From Rickettsiales bacterium (GTDB lineage: Bacteria > Pseudomonadota > Alphaproteobacteria > TMED109): a stretch of DNA of 14,726 nt. Made by a program: the position numbers and the translations under genes. The notes below the pieces were generated by a model that was not told the DNA's origin, did not search any database, and worked only from the letters and a program-made list of their open reading frames with translations. Where the stretch lies: assembly GCA_002720125.1 (NCBI GenBank), contig PBGQ01000007.1:16588-31313 (forward strand), written 5' to 3'. The stretch's first letter is position 1. Each line of letters opens with the position of its first letter. Shown in pieces: positions 1-6,971 of this stretch.

Positions 1-95
1 ATTTAATTTATCAAAATATAATTATAATATATAAATTTTTTGAATATATTAATAATAGATTATCCAATCATATTAAATTTCTAAAAAAATCTGTT

Positions 96-124
96 TTTAC
101 AACTCGCACTTTATTAGTTATAAT
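96..124 (+). promoter_or_regulatory. Probable sigma-70 promoter of yajQ
   Basis: A TTTACA box (96-101) is followed after exactly 17 bases by a perfect TATAAT (119-124). The first differs from the TTGACA consensus at one position and the spacing is ideal. A start of transcription near 131 would leave only about a dozen untranslated bases before the ATG at 143, which fits the lack of a clear Shine-Dalgarno sequence there. In such AT-rich DNA a TATAAT is easily found by chance, so the pairing and spacing carry the weight. Confidence 0.55.
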
Positions 125-142
125 AAAGAAAACTTATTACAT

Positions 143-628
143 ATGCCAACATTTGATATTACAAATATACTTGATAAAGAAGCATTAAGGAATGCTATCG
201 ATGGTGTTAACAGAGAAATTGAAAATAGATATGATTTCAAAGGATCTGATTCAAAAATTGTTCATACCGACGATGAAAGTTATATTATTACAGAGTCGGA
301 AGCTAAAATGAACCAGATTATTGAATTATTGGGTAGAAATATCGCTAGGAAGAAAATAGATACAAAATCTATTAGTTTAGGTGATAATGAAAAAGTAGGT
401 GGAAATATGATTAAGAAAAGAATTAATAAAAATGAAGGAATAAGCCAAGAAAATGCTCAGATTATAATCAAAATAGTTAAAACAGAAAAATTTAAAGCTC
501 AAGTTGCTATACAAGGAGACCAACTGAGAGTATCTGCAAAAAAAAGAGATGAACTACAAAATATTATTGCTTTATTAAAGAATAAAACGCTTGAAATTCC
601 ACTAAACTTTACAAATATTCGAGACTAA
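143..628 (+). CDS. yajQ: YajQ family nucleotide-binding protein (UPF0234)
   Basis: Small cytosolic protein of 161 residues, close to the 163 or so of the E. coli homologue as I remember it. The family signature is clear at both ends: it opens MPTFDI, has an RNAIDGVNREIENRYDFKG-type segment near residues 16-34, an IQGDQLRVSAKKRDELQ segment near 123-137, and closes with FTNIRD where E. coli has FKNFRD. The family folds as two ferredoxin-like domains; members have been reported to bind nucleotides, including cyclic di-GMP in some species, and E. coli YajQ binds GTP/ATP and tRNA. No binding role can be shown from this sequence. It stands alone behind its own likely promoter, with about 550 non-coding bases downstream, so it is probably monocistronic. 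The ATG at 143 is the natural start because it matches the family N-terminus. Confidence 0.95.
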   Translation: MPTFDITNILDKEALRNAIDGVNREIENRYDFKGSDSKIVHTDDESYIITESEAKMNQIIELLGRNIARKKIDTKSISLGDNEKVGGNMIKKRINKNEGISQENAQIIIKIVKTEKFKAQVAIQGDQLRVSAKKRDELQNIIALLKNKTLEIPLNFTNIRD

Positions 629-1180
629 CTAATCAATCACTAGCCAATTGAATTAACATATTTAATTTGTCGTTAATTCCATCTAGTTGAAAACTTATGA
701 AAAGTAGAATAAGTATCAATATTAAATAAAACTTATCCTGTGTTATAGAGACCTTATATTTTTTTAATAAATACATAAGAAATTAATAAATTATTTTTTG
801 AGTATTGAAAATAAATTTTTTAATACATAAACAAAGTAATAGCTTGCTGTTGAGGAACTGGTTTTTTTTAGTTACTTTTCAAAAATGCAAAAACTAGATA
901 TCTTACAATAAATTTACTAAATAAGAACAATTTCAGAAGTGATTCTTAAGTAAAAGAAAATTTTGGTAAGAAATATAGCAGACAAGAAATTAGAAATTTT
1001 TGTTTTTCAAAATAATTATTAAAAAATCAATATAAAATTAAAATTTATTATAATAAATAAAAAAGAAACAATTATCGTGTAATTTTAATTTTAATTAATA
1101 ATTTTTATTAAAAATGCTTAGCTAAGACATGGTTGTAAAAAATTTGTTGAAGTTTAATTTATTTTTAATAAATTATAATA
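629..1180. other. Non-coding AT-rich gap between yajQ and the flavoprotein gene
   Basis: No open frame of useful length, no tRNA and no strong GC-containing terminator is visible on either strand. Two perfect palindromes occur: a 16-base, purely A/T one at 1043-1058 and CTTAGCTAAG at 1117-1126. A TATAAT at 1174-1179 lies only one base before the next ATG, too close to serve that gene as a -10 box with a leader. The gap is unusually long for this otherwise compact window; it could hold a promoter region, a small RNA or a fully decayed gene, but I see no positive evidence for any of these. Confidence 0.5.
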
Positions 1181-2470
1181 ATGCATATAGCAATTATAGG
1201 TTCTGGTCCCTCAGCTTTTTACACATGTCAAGGTTTACTGAATAGTATCGAAGGAGCCACTATAGATATAATAGAAAAATTACCGGCGCCATTCGGTTTA
1301 GTTAGATACGGAGTAGCTCCAGATCATCAAAAAACCAAAAATATTATAAAGTTATTTTCAAAAATTCTTGATAACGAAAAAGTAAGTTTTTTTGGAAATA
1401 TCGATGTTGGTAAAGACGTAAGTTTAGAATTTATTTCTAACAATTATGACGCTGTTGTTTTAGCATCTGGAGCAGAAAATGATAAAAAACTCTCTATTCC
1501 AGGAGAAAGCAAGGAAGGAGTATATGGCTCTAGTCAATTTGTAGGCTGGTATAACGGAATTCCAGAATATAGAAAATTAGAACCAGATCTTAATAAGAAG
1601 AATGTTACTATAATAGGAAATGGTAATGTTGCCTTGGACTGTGCTAGATTATTAGCAAAAAAAAGAGATGAATTATTTAATAGTGATATAACGGATTATT
1701 CATTAAATGTTCTTACGCGATCATTTATTAAAAATATTTATGTGATTGGTAGACGAAGCCCTTTAGAGTCAAAGTTTACAATTGCTGAGCTCAGAGAGAT
1801 AGGTAATTTGGCAGATTTTAATCCAGTAATTGAATATCCATTGGACCTTTTAGAAAAAATGACAACCATTAGTGACTTAGATACTAGAATAAAGAAAAAT
1901 CTGGAACTACTTATAGAATATAAAAAAAGTAAGGATTTAAAAGACAATAAAATAATCTTTAAATTTCTTTCAAGTCCTGTGGAAATTATGGGTGATGAAA
2001 AAGTTGAGAAAATTAAACTTAGAAAAAATATAATCGAAGGAAATAAATTAAGAGAAACCAGTGATCACGAAGAAATAGAAACTGGTTTAGTTATTTCTGC
2101 TATAGGATATAATACTAATAAGATAAATAGCTTACCACTAGATAAGTATGAAAGCTATTATCTTAATGATGATGGATATATAGACAAAAATATTTATGTG
2201 ACAGGTTGGGCCGCAAGTAACTCAGTTGGGGTAATAGGAACTAACAAAGCAGCTGCACAGAAAGTTTCCGCAAGAATTAGTCAAGAAATAACATCCAATA
2301 AAAGTACTAGTAATGAGCTGCAGAAATTTCTCAAAGAAAAAAATAAAAGATATGTTACAAAGGAAGATTGGCTTAAAATAGATAAAAAAGAGGTAGCTGA
2401 TGCAAGCGAGAACTTTGTTAGGAAAAAGACTGTAGATATAGAAGGTATTTTTAAGTATTTAGATACTTAA
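1181..2470 (+). CDS. FprA/adrenodoxin-reductase-type ferredoxin--NADP+ reductase
   Basis: FAD- and NADPH-dependent flavoprotein of 429 residues, expected to pass electrons from NADPH to a ferredoxin in the cytosol. The FAD dinucleotide fold is at the N-terminus (GSGPSA, 7-12), followed by the adrenodoxin-reductase family segment PAPFGLVRYGVAPDHQKTK (35-53). The NADP fold follows (IIGNGNVALDCAR, 144-156), with GRR at 190-192 positioned to contact the NADP 2'-phosphate and an FTIAELREI segment just after. Near the C-terminus GWAASNSVGVIGTNKAAA matches the family GVIGTNK motif that closes over FAD. Length is slightly below the roughly 450 usual for FprA. No ferredoxin or P450 gene lies in the window, so the redox partner is unknown. 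No good ribosome binding site precedes the ATG, but the GxGxxG fold begins right after it, so the start is safe. The last codons form part of a stem-loop. Confidence 0.9.
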   Translation: MHIAIIGSGPSAFYTCQGLLNSIEGATIDIIEKLPAPFGLVRYGVAPDHQKTKNIIKLFSKILDNEKVSFFGNIDVGKDVSLEFISNNYDAVVLASGAENDKKLSIPGESKEGVYGSSQFVGWYNGIPEYRKLEPDLNKKNVTIIGNGNVALDCARLLAKKRDELFNSDITDYSLNVLTRSFIKNIYVIGRRSPLESKFTIAELREIGNLADFNPVIEYPLDLLEKMTTISDLDTRIKKNLELLIEYKKSKDLKDNKIIFKFLSSPVEIMGDEKVEKIKLRKNIIEGNKLRETSDHEEIETGLVISAIGYNTNKINSLPLDKYESYYLNDDGYIDKNIYVTGWAASNSVGVIGTNKAAAQKVSARISQEITSNKSTSNELQKFLKEKNKRYVTKEDWLKIDKKEVADASENFVRKKTVDIEGIFKYLDT

Positions 2471-2491
2471 ATATTAAAGAAATATTGTTTT
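2450..2491 (+). terminator. Stem-loop(s) at the end of the flavoprotein gene, possible terminator
   Basis: A perfect 9-bp stem (TTTAAGTAT at 2450-2458, ATACTTAAA at 2463-2471) closes a 4-base TTAG loop and overlaps the TAA stop at 2468-2470. A second, purely A/T 6-bp stem (AATATT at 2470-2475 and 2481-2486) is followed by GTTTTCGTTT. The stems are GC-poor and the T-run is interrupted, so this is a weak candidate; the two stems also compete for bases 2470-2471. Downstream, 2492-2661 shows nothing recognisable before the converging glycosylase gene. Confidence 0.35.
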
Positions 2492-2661
2492 CGTTTATAA
2501 CCTTAGTAAACCTTCAGTCATCTGGTTCACTTATATTAGATTATTTTTGATTAAAAGTAACAATTTTACTATCTAATCTTTGTGATATCAGCCAAAATAT
2601 TAAAAACTTTTATTAAGAAGTAATTAGAAAAGTTCTACGACTTAGAAAAAATATTTTCATT

Positions 2662-3354
2662 TTATTTCAACTTATTTAAAACTTTTTTAATAAGTGAAAT
2701 AAATTTTTTTTTGTCTATTCTACCGGTGTTTACATTTCTTGGACTCGGATGGTAACAACCAACCAATTTTTTCTTATCAGGTAAAACAAATTCAGCCCCA
2801 TGTGCAAATTTATATCCCTTAAGTTCTATATTAAATTGTTTTTTATAAAAGTTTACTATACTGTCAAAGGCTACTTTTCCTAACGTAAGGATGGTTTTAA
2901 CATTTTTTAAATAATTCAATTCTTCTCTAAAAAAATAATAACAATTTTTTAGCTCTAAAGAAGTAGGTTTATCATTAGGAGGAACACACTTTAAAGACAA
3001 AGTTAAATAAGAGTTATGTAACTTTAAATTATCATTTTTATAAAGTGAAAAGTTCTGATTCGAAATTCCTACTGCACCTAAACAATCAAATAGAAACTCA
3101 GATGATTTATCACCAGTGAAAACTCTTCCCGTCCTATTACCTCCATGAGCAGCAGGTGCTAGTCCAATAATTAGTAATCTTGCATTAATGTCTCCGAAAC
3201 CAGTTACAGGCCTACCCCAATAGGTTTCGTTACAATACATTTTTCTTTTATCTTTTGCTATCTTATTTCTAAATAAAACTAATCTTTCACATTTATTACA
3301 TTCAACTATCTCTTTATTGAGTGCGTTTAGGTTTTCTTTATTTTTAAAATTCAT
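2662..3354 (-). CDS. Family 5 (UDGb-type) uracil-DNA glycosylase, 4Fe-4S
   Basis: DNA repair enzyme of 230 residues that removes uracil, and in the family also other deaminated bases, from DNA. Motif A reads GLAPAAHGGNRTGRVFTGD (64-82), the family-5 form lacking the Asp/Asn that acts as general base in families 1 and 4. The second motif is HPSPRNVNTGR (202-212). Four cysteines suited to an iron-sulfur cluster are present: C19 and C22 (CNKC), C123 (LKCVPPNDKP) and C138 (KNC). The adjacent C41 and C91 are not part of this pattern. Its start lies 30 bases from the divergent gene at 3385, with no clear Shine-Dalgarno. An AT-rich genome is prone to cytosine deamination, but the neighbourhood is not otherwise a repair locus. 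Family 4 is the alternative; the AAHG-NRTG form of motif A argues for family 5. Confidence 0.92.
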   Translation of the reverse strand: MNFKNKENLNALNKEIVECNKCERLVLFRNKIAKDKRKMYCNETYWGRPVTGFGDINARLLIIGLAPAAHGGNRTGRVFTGDKSSEFLFDCLGAVGISNQNFSLYKNDNLKLHNSYLTLSLKCVPPNDKPTSLELKNCYYFFREELNYLKNVKTILTLGKVAFDSIVNFYKKQFNIELKGYKFAHGAEFVLPDKKKLVGCYHPSPRNVNTGRIDKKKFISLIKKVLNKLK

Positions 3355-3384
3355 TATTATTAATATATATTATCGGAGAAAATT

Positions 3385-3669
3385 ATGAAATTTTTTGTAA
3401 TAGGAAAGAGAAAAGAAAATTTAGATGCAAACTTATTTAAAGAGTTTTTAGATGAGGAAGCAGAAAAAGCAATGCTGCTTTTCAAAGAAGAGTTTATAAG
3501 AGAACTATACTCTATTAAGGGTGGAAAAGGAGCCTGTATGATCGTTGAAGCATCTAGCGAAGAGGAAATAAGACAAAAATTTAGTATTTTACCCTTTGTT
3601 TCTAAAAAATATATTGATTTAGATATAATAGAAGTAAAACCTTATAGAGGTTTTATACAAAATTTATGA
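3385..3669 (+). CDS. Small dimeric alpha/beta-barrel protein, YciI / muconolactone-isomerase-like
   Basis: A 94-residue soluble protein that reads as one ferredoxin-like alpha+beta unit: strand (KFFVIGKR), a long acidic helix around residues 18-40 (EFLDEEAEKAMLLFKEEFI), strands with a KGGKGACMIVEA segment (46-57), a helix over EEEIRQKFSILPF, and a final strand IDLDIIEVKPY. This layout and the LPF-plus-terminal-strand ending resemble muconolactone delta-isomerase and YciI-type proteins, which act as dimers or larger rings. I do not see decisive catalytic residues, so the exact family is uncertain and no reaction is assigned. A GGAG at 3375-3378 lies six bases before the ATG. Its stop overlaps the next gene's start (ATGA, 3666-3669), so the two are translationally coupled and probably act in the same pathway. 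Confidence 0.7.
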   Translation: MKFFVIGKRKENLDANLFKEFLDEEAEKAMLLFKEEFIRELYSIKGGKGACMIVEASSEEEIRQKFSILPFVSKKYIDLDIIEVKPYRGFIQNL

Positions 3670-4631
3670 ATTTTGTTGAAAAGACATTACATACTAGAAA
3701 AAAATACTTCGAATATGTAGAAAAAGGTAAAGGAAAGCTGATTTTATTGGTTCACGGTTGGCCTGAAAATTGGGCTTCTTGGACAAAACAAATATTATTT
3801 CTCTCTAAATTAGGCTATAGGGTAGTTGCCATAAATGTTAGAGGTTATGCAGATAGTTATTCCCCAACCTCAATAGAAAACTATAAACTAAAATTCTTTA
3901 TGGAGGATATAATTGATATTATAGATTCTTTAGGTGAAAAAAGTGCTATATTAATAGGTCATGATTGGGGAGCTCCAATTTGTTGGACTACAGCTGCATA
4001 CTTTAAAAAAAAGGTATCTGCTGTAATAGGATTAAGTGTTCCGTTTACAAGAAGAGGTAAAATTTCTAGTACAAAGCTATGGCAAGAACTTTATAAGAAT
4101 ATTTTTTTTTACCAAAATTATTTTCAAATACAAAATATTCCTGAAAAAGAGCTAGAAGAAAATATAGAACACTCTCTTTTAAAAATTTACTATTGGTGTT
4201 CTGAAGAAGGATTTGTAGATAAAATTAAATCCTCTATTAACCTAGAATCACGATTACTAGATGGAATCCCTCTTCCTAAAAGGAATAGATTAAAATGGTT
4301 AAATAAAAGTGTTTTAAGTAAATTAACAAATGATTTTAAGAAATCTGGATTTAAAGGTTCATTAAATAGATATAGAGCTCAAAATATAGATTGGCTTGAG
4401 CTAAAAGAATTAGATTACCTAAAGATTTCTCAACCAAGTATATTTATTGGAGGAGAACACGATCCTGTAAGAAAATTTATTAAAGATTATGATGCATTCA
4501 AAAATGCTGGAAAATATTGTGACAATTATAAAGGTACCTATATTATTAAAAATTGTGGACACTGGGTTCAACAAGAAAGTTCTAAAGAAGTAAATGTAAT
4601 AATTAGAAGTTTTCTCAAGGAAATATCCTAA
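3666..4631 (+). CDS. Alpha/beta hydrolase, epoxide-hydrolase-like
   Basis: Cytosolic alpha/beta-hydrolase of 321 residues. The oxyanion motif HGWP is at 30-33 and the nucleophile elbow GHDWGA (98-103) places Asp100 as nucleophile, as in epoxide hydrolases and haloalkane dehalogenases rather than serine esterases. Asp266 (GGEHDP) and His299 (NCGHW) complete the triad. The lid has a FYQNYFQ segment (148-154) and RYRAQNIDW (235-243); tyrosines at these two places activate the epoxide oxygen in epoxide hydrolases, so Tyr152 and Tyr236 support that reading. No signal peptide. The natural substrate is unknown; fluoroacetate- or haloalkane-type dehalogenase activity is the alternative but the lid tyrosines disfavour it. 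The ATG lies inside the stop of the preceding gene, and its own stop overlaps that of the converging gene (4628-4631). Confidence 0.85.
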   Translation: MNFVEKTLHTRKKYFEYVEKGKGKLILLVHGWPENWASWTKQILFLSKLGYRVVAINVRGYADSYSPTSIENYKLKFFMEDIIDIIDSLGEKSAILIGHDWGAPICWTTAAYFKKKVSAVIGLSVPFTRRGKISSTKLWQELYKNIFFYQNYFQIQNIPEKELEENIEHSLLKIYYWCSEEGFVDKIKSSINLESRLLDGIPLPKRNRLKWLNKSVLSKLTNDFKKSGFKGSLNRYRAQNIDWLELKELDYLKISQPSIFIGGEHDPVRKFIKDYDAFKNAGKYCDNYKGTYIIKNCGHWVQQESSKEVNVIIRSFLKEIS

Positions 4632-5197
4632 TTTAGAAACCAGTGGATTCTATCTTGTCCAAAATACAACGTATCATCTACTATAAAAGAAGGAACACCA
4701 AATAAACCTCTTTCAACAGCATCAGAAGTCAAAGATTTGAGCTCTTCTTTAATTTCATTATTTTGTGTTGCTTCTAGGAATTCATTGCTATCAAAATTAC
4801 CTTTTTTAAGTACTTCTATTATATTTTTAGGCTCATTTAGGTTTACATTATCAATCCACATAGCCTTAAATATTGCAGTATTATATTCCGAAAGAATTCC
4901 CTTTTTTTTTGCTAATAAGGCACCTCTCATAAGATGTAGAGTATTCACTGGAAAGGCATCATTTCTATTAATTTCAACATTATAATTGTTGGCATGCATT
5001 TTTAAGTCTCCCCACATCCACTTAGCTTTAGCTTCAACATGAACTGGAGATCTGTTATTTGTGGCTGCAAAGATACCGCCTAATAATACTGGATTATAAA
5101 CTATATTAAATTTAGTACGGTCCGCCTTAATTAATTGAGTCCAAGCTAAATATGCAGTAGGGCTGCCATAATCAAAATAAAAATCTATACTTTTCAT
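4628..5197 (-). CDS. 2-hydroxychromene-2-carboxylate isomerase family protein (DsbA/kappa-GST fold)
   Basis: A 189-residue thioredoxin-fold enzyme of the kappa-GST/NahD type. The N-terminus FYFDYGSPTAYLAW carries Ser12 at the position of the glutathione-activating serine. A long helical insertion follows (residues about 60-130), then GVPSFIV (167-173) with the cis-proline typical of the fold, and the family ending YFGQDRIHWF (178-187). In naphthalene degradation this family uses glutathione to isomerise 2-hydroxychromene-2-carboxylate, but many homologues occur outside aromatic pathways and no aromatic dioxygenase is present here, so the substrate is open. It stops almost directly after the FGQDR motif and is a little shorter than most relatives. 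It has no CxxC, so a disulfide oxidoreductase role is unlikely. It is divergent from the thioesterase at 5243, 45 bases away, suggesting a shared control region. Confidence 0.88.
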   Translation of the reverse strand: MKSIDFYFDYGSPTAYLAWTQLIKADRTKFNIVYNPVLLGGIFAATNNRSPVHVEAKAKWMWGDLKMHANNYNVEINRNDAFPVNTLHLMRGALLAKKKGILSEYNTAIFKAMWIDNVNLNEPKNIIEVLKKGNFDSNEFLEATQNNEIKEELKSLTSDAVERGLFGVPSFIVDDTLYFGQDRIHWFLN

Positions 5198-5221
5198 GAA
5201 AATATATTAACGTAGCATTTT

Positions 5222-5240
5222 AATTTATCAATAATAAATT
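5222..5240. promoter_or_regulatory. Inverted repeat in divergent promoter region
   Basis: AATTTAT (5222-5228) and ATAAATT (5234-5240) form a perfect 7-bp inverted repeat around CAATA, ending two bases before the ATG at 5243 and lying between two divergent genes. It could be an operator or a leader hairpin. All arm bases are A/T, so chance is a real possibility. Confidence 0.25.
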
Positions 5241-5242
5241 CA

Positions 5243-5674
5243 ATGGCAAAAATAAAAAACATTACATCTATTCCATCTGGATATAAATTATATAAAACAA
5301 GCGAAGGAAGGTTTGCAGATTGGATTGGACCATACTTTTTAAAAAATAAGTTTCCAAATACTATTTTTGGTACAAGAATTAATGAAAAACAGTCAAACCT
5401 AAACGATGTATCTCACGGTGGATTTCTTATGGCGTTTGCAGACACAATAGGTGGATATTTTTCATTTAAGACAGTAATGAAACCTATAGTAACAGTTACA
5501 TTAAGCTCTATGTTTATACGTCCTGTTCCAATTAATTCATGGTTAGTAGGAAAAGGAAAAGTAAAAAAATATGGGAAAAGAACAATTTTTGTAGAAATAC
5601 AAATGTATACTAAAAAAAATCTAGTATTTACAGCTAATGGGACTTGGCAAATAATAAATATTGCTAAAGAATAG
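5243..5674 (+). CDS. PaaI-like hotdog-fold acyl-CoA thioesterase
   Basis: A 143-residue hotdog-fold protein of the PaaI type, expected to hydrolyse acyl- or aryl-CoA thioesters in the cytosol. The active-site segment NDVSHGGFLMAFADTIGG (54-71) has the conserved HGG (58-60) at the start of the central helix and Asp67 in the D-T/A-x-G position. The sheet follows (TVTLSSMFIRPVPINSWLVGKGKVKKYGKRTIFVEIQ, 84-120, in separate strands), ending in the usual TANGTWQI strand. The family usually removes stalled CoA esters or frees CoA in aromatic-acid catabolism, which suits the CoA-related genes downstream. The next gene begins 37 bases later on the same strand, so the thioesterase could be the first gene of the transport operon, though a promoter in between is also possible. 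Confidence 0.88.
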   Translation: MAKIKNITSIPSGYKLYKTSEGRFADWIGPYFLKNKFPNTIFGTRINEKQSNLNDVSHGGFLMAFADTIGGYFSFKTVMKPIVTVTLSSMFIRPVPINSWLVGKGKVKKYGKRTIFVEIQMYTKKNLVFTANGTWQIINIAKE

Positions 5675-5682
5675 ATTTATAG

Positions 5683-5696
5683 TAAATTACAATTTA
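5683..5696. promoter_or_regulatory. Short palindrome before the transporter operon
   Basis: TAAATT (5683-5688) and AATTTA (5691-5696) form a perfect inverted repeat around AC in the 37-base gap before the substrate-binding protein gene. It overlaps a TATAGT (5678-5683) that could be a -10 box. Purely A/T, so weak evidence for an operator. Confidence 0.2.
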
Positions 5697-5711
5697 AATG
5701 GGGGGATGCAT

Positions 5712-6965
5712 ATGAAAAACTTTTTGCTTTTTTTTATAACAGTCTTAGCTTTTTTTCTTTCCAATTGTGAAAAAAAAGCTTCAAAAGGACCTGTAAAAAT
5801 TGCCTTAATAGAACCAATGTCAGGTCCATACGCAGCAGTAGGTCAAGACATGCTTGCAAGCTTAAATTTTTATGTTGAACAAATTAACAGAAATGGTGGA
5901 GTCTTAAACGGTAGAAAGTTAGAAGTTGTCCCATTTTATAATGCTATGAAAGCGGAGAAAACAACCGAACTATTAAGAAAAGCAATAGACGATGGAATAA
6001 AATTCGTAACACAAGGAGCTGGAACTAATCACGCACTAAATATAATAAAACAGGTGGATAAGTGGAACTCTAGAAATCCAGGAAAAGAAGTAATTTATTT
6101 TAACCATTCAGCTGTATCTACAATTTTAACCAATGAACTTTGTTCTTTCTATCACTTTAGGTTTGATGCTAATGCAGATATGAAAGTAGCTGGTTTAGTC
6201 TCGCAAATGGCAAAGGACAAGGATGTAAATAAACTTTATCTCTTTAATCAAAATTATGCATTTGGAAAATCTATTAGAGATGCTGGAATAAAATTTATTT
6301 CAGAAAGAGCTCCTCGTATTGAAATAGTGGGTAATGAGTTGATTTCCCCATTTGGGAAAGTGCAAGATTTCACTCCTTATGTGTCAAAAATAAAGTTAAG
6401 TAATGCTGATGCTATTTTAACCGGAAACTGGGGTCCAGATGCATATAGACTTGTAAATGCACTTGCGGACTCAGGTGTAAAAGTTAAACTTTTTGGTCCT
6501 TATATTGCGCAGGCTAACGGAATGCAATCTATGGGTAAAAATGTCCTTTTTAATAAGATTATACAAATTAAAGAATTTCAACCTACTGAACAAAATAAGG
6601 ATAATTGGATTGTAGAAGTTAATGATAATCATCTTAAAACTACCTCATTTACTCCTGACTTTGATAGAATGAGATTTATGTTAGAAATGCTAACTAAATC
6701 CATTAACAATACTCAATCTCTTGACCCAAAAAAAATAGCATTTGAACTTGAGAATATGTTAGGTAGAGGTGCATATGGTCCAGTAGAAATGAGAAAAGAA
6801 GACCATCAAATTCATTTTGATATGATTGTAACTGAAATTACAAACGATAATGGAAAAACAATAAAGTATAAAGACAAGGATTTTGAAGTATCCTTTAATG
6901 AGTTAGGAAAAATTGAGAAAAAAGATATTACTCTTAAAACTTCTTGTAATATGAAAAGACCTTAG
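5712..6965 (+). CDS. ABC transporter periplasmic substrate-binding protein, LivK / Peripla_BP_6 family
   Basis: Exported binding protein of 417 residues for a hydrophobic-amino-acid-type (HAAT) importer. A signal sequence is obvious (MKN then a hydrophobic run to about residue 17); Cys19 follows in LSNC, close to a lipobox but with Asn at -1, so lipid attachment is doubtful. The mature part begins VKIALIEPMSGPYAAVGQDML (28-48, the family first strand) and runs through two type I lobes, with NGGVLNGRKLEVV (61-73), FRFDANADMK (149-158) and NADAILTGNWGPD in the second lobe. Cys144 and Cys412 (TSCNMKRP at the very end) may form a disulfide. The start at 5712 is preferred over in-frame ATGs at 5661 and 5706 because GGGGGG (5700-5705) lies six bases upstream and the signal peptide begins there. 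The permease genes follow after six bases. Ligand unknown; the adjoining CoA-transferase hints at an organic acid. Confidence 0.9.
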   Translation: MKNFLLFFITVLAFFLSNCEKKASKGPVKIALIEPMSGPYAAVGQDMLASLNFYVEQINRNGGVLNGRKLEVVPFYNAMKAEKTTELLRKAIDDGIKFVTQGAGTNHALNIIKQVDKWNSRNPGKEVIYFNHSAVSTILTNELCSFYHFRFDANADMKVAGLVSQMAKDKDVNKLYLFNQNYAFGKSIRDAGIKFISERAPRIEIVGNELISPFGKVQDFTPYVSKIKLSNADAILTGNWGPDAYRLVNALADSGVKVKLFGPYIAQANGMQSMGKNVLFNKIIQIKEFQPTEQNKDNWIVEVNDNHLKTTSFTPDFDRMRFMLEMLTKSINNTQSLDPKKIAFELENMLGRGAYGPVEMRKEDHQIHFDMIVTEITNDNGKTIKYKDKDFEVSFNELGKIEKKDITLKTSCNMKRP

Positions 6966-6971
6966 ACTAGA

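Noticed and set aside
3..188. Open reading frame without an ATG running from the window start into yajQ, as if the tail of an upstream gene.
   Set aside because: It would overlap yajQ by 46 bases in another frame, encodes a low-complexity Ile/Lys/Tyr-rich string with no family resemblance, and covers the strong promoter candidate at 96-124.
1043..1058. 16-base perfect palindrome as an operator.
   Set aside because: Composed only of A and T in a stretch that is almost all A/T; such palindromes are expected by chance there.
1174..1179. Perfect TATAAT just before the flavoprotein ATG.
   Set aside because: It is one base from the start codon, so transcription would begin inside the gene, and no -35 box lies at 16-18 bases.
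1738..1947. Opposite-strand open frame inside the flavoprotein gene.
   Set aside because: Shadow of a well-supported gene; hydrophobic low-complexity translation with no family match.
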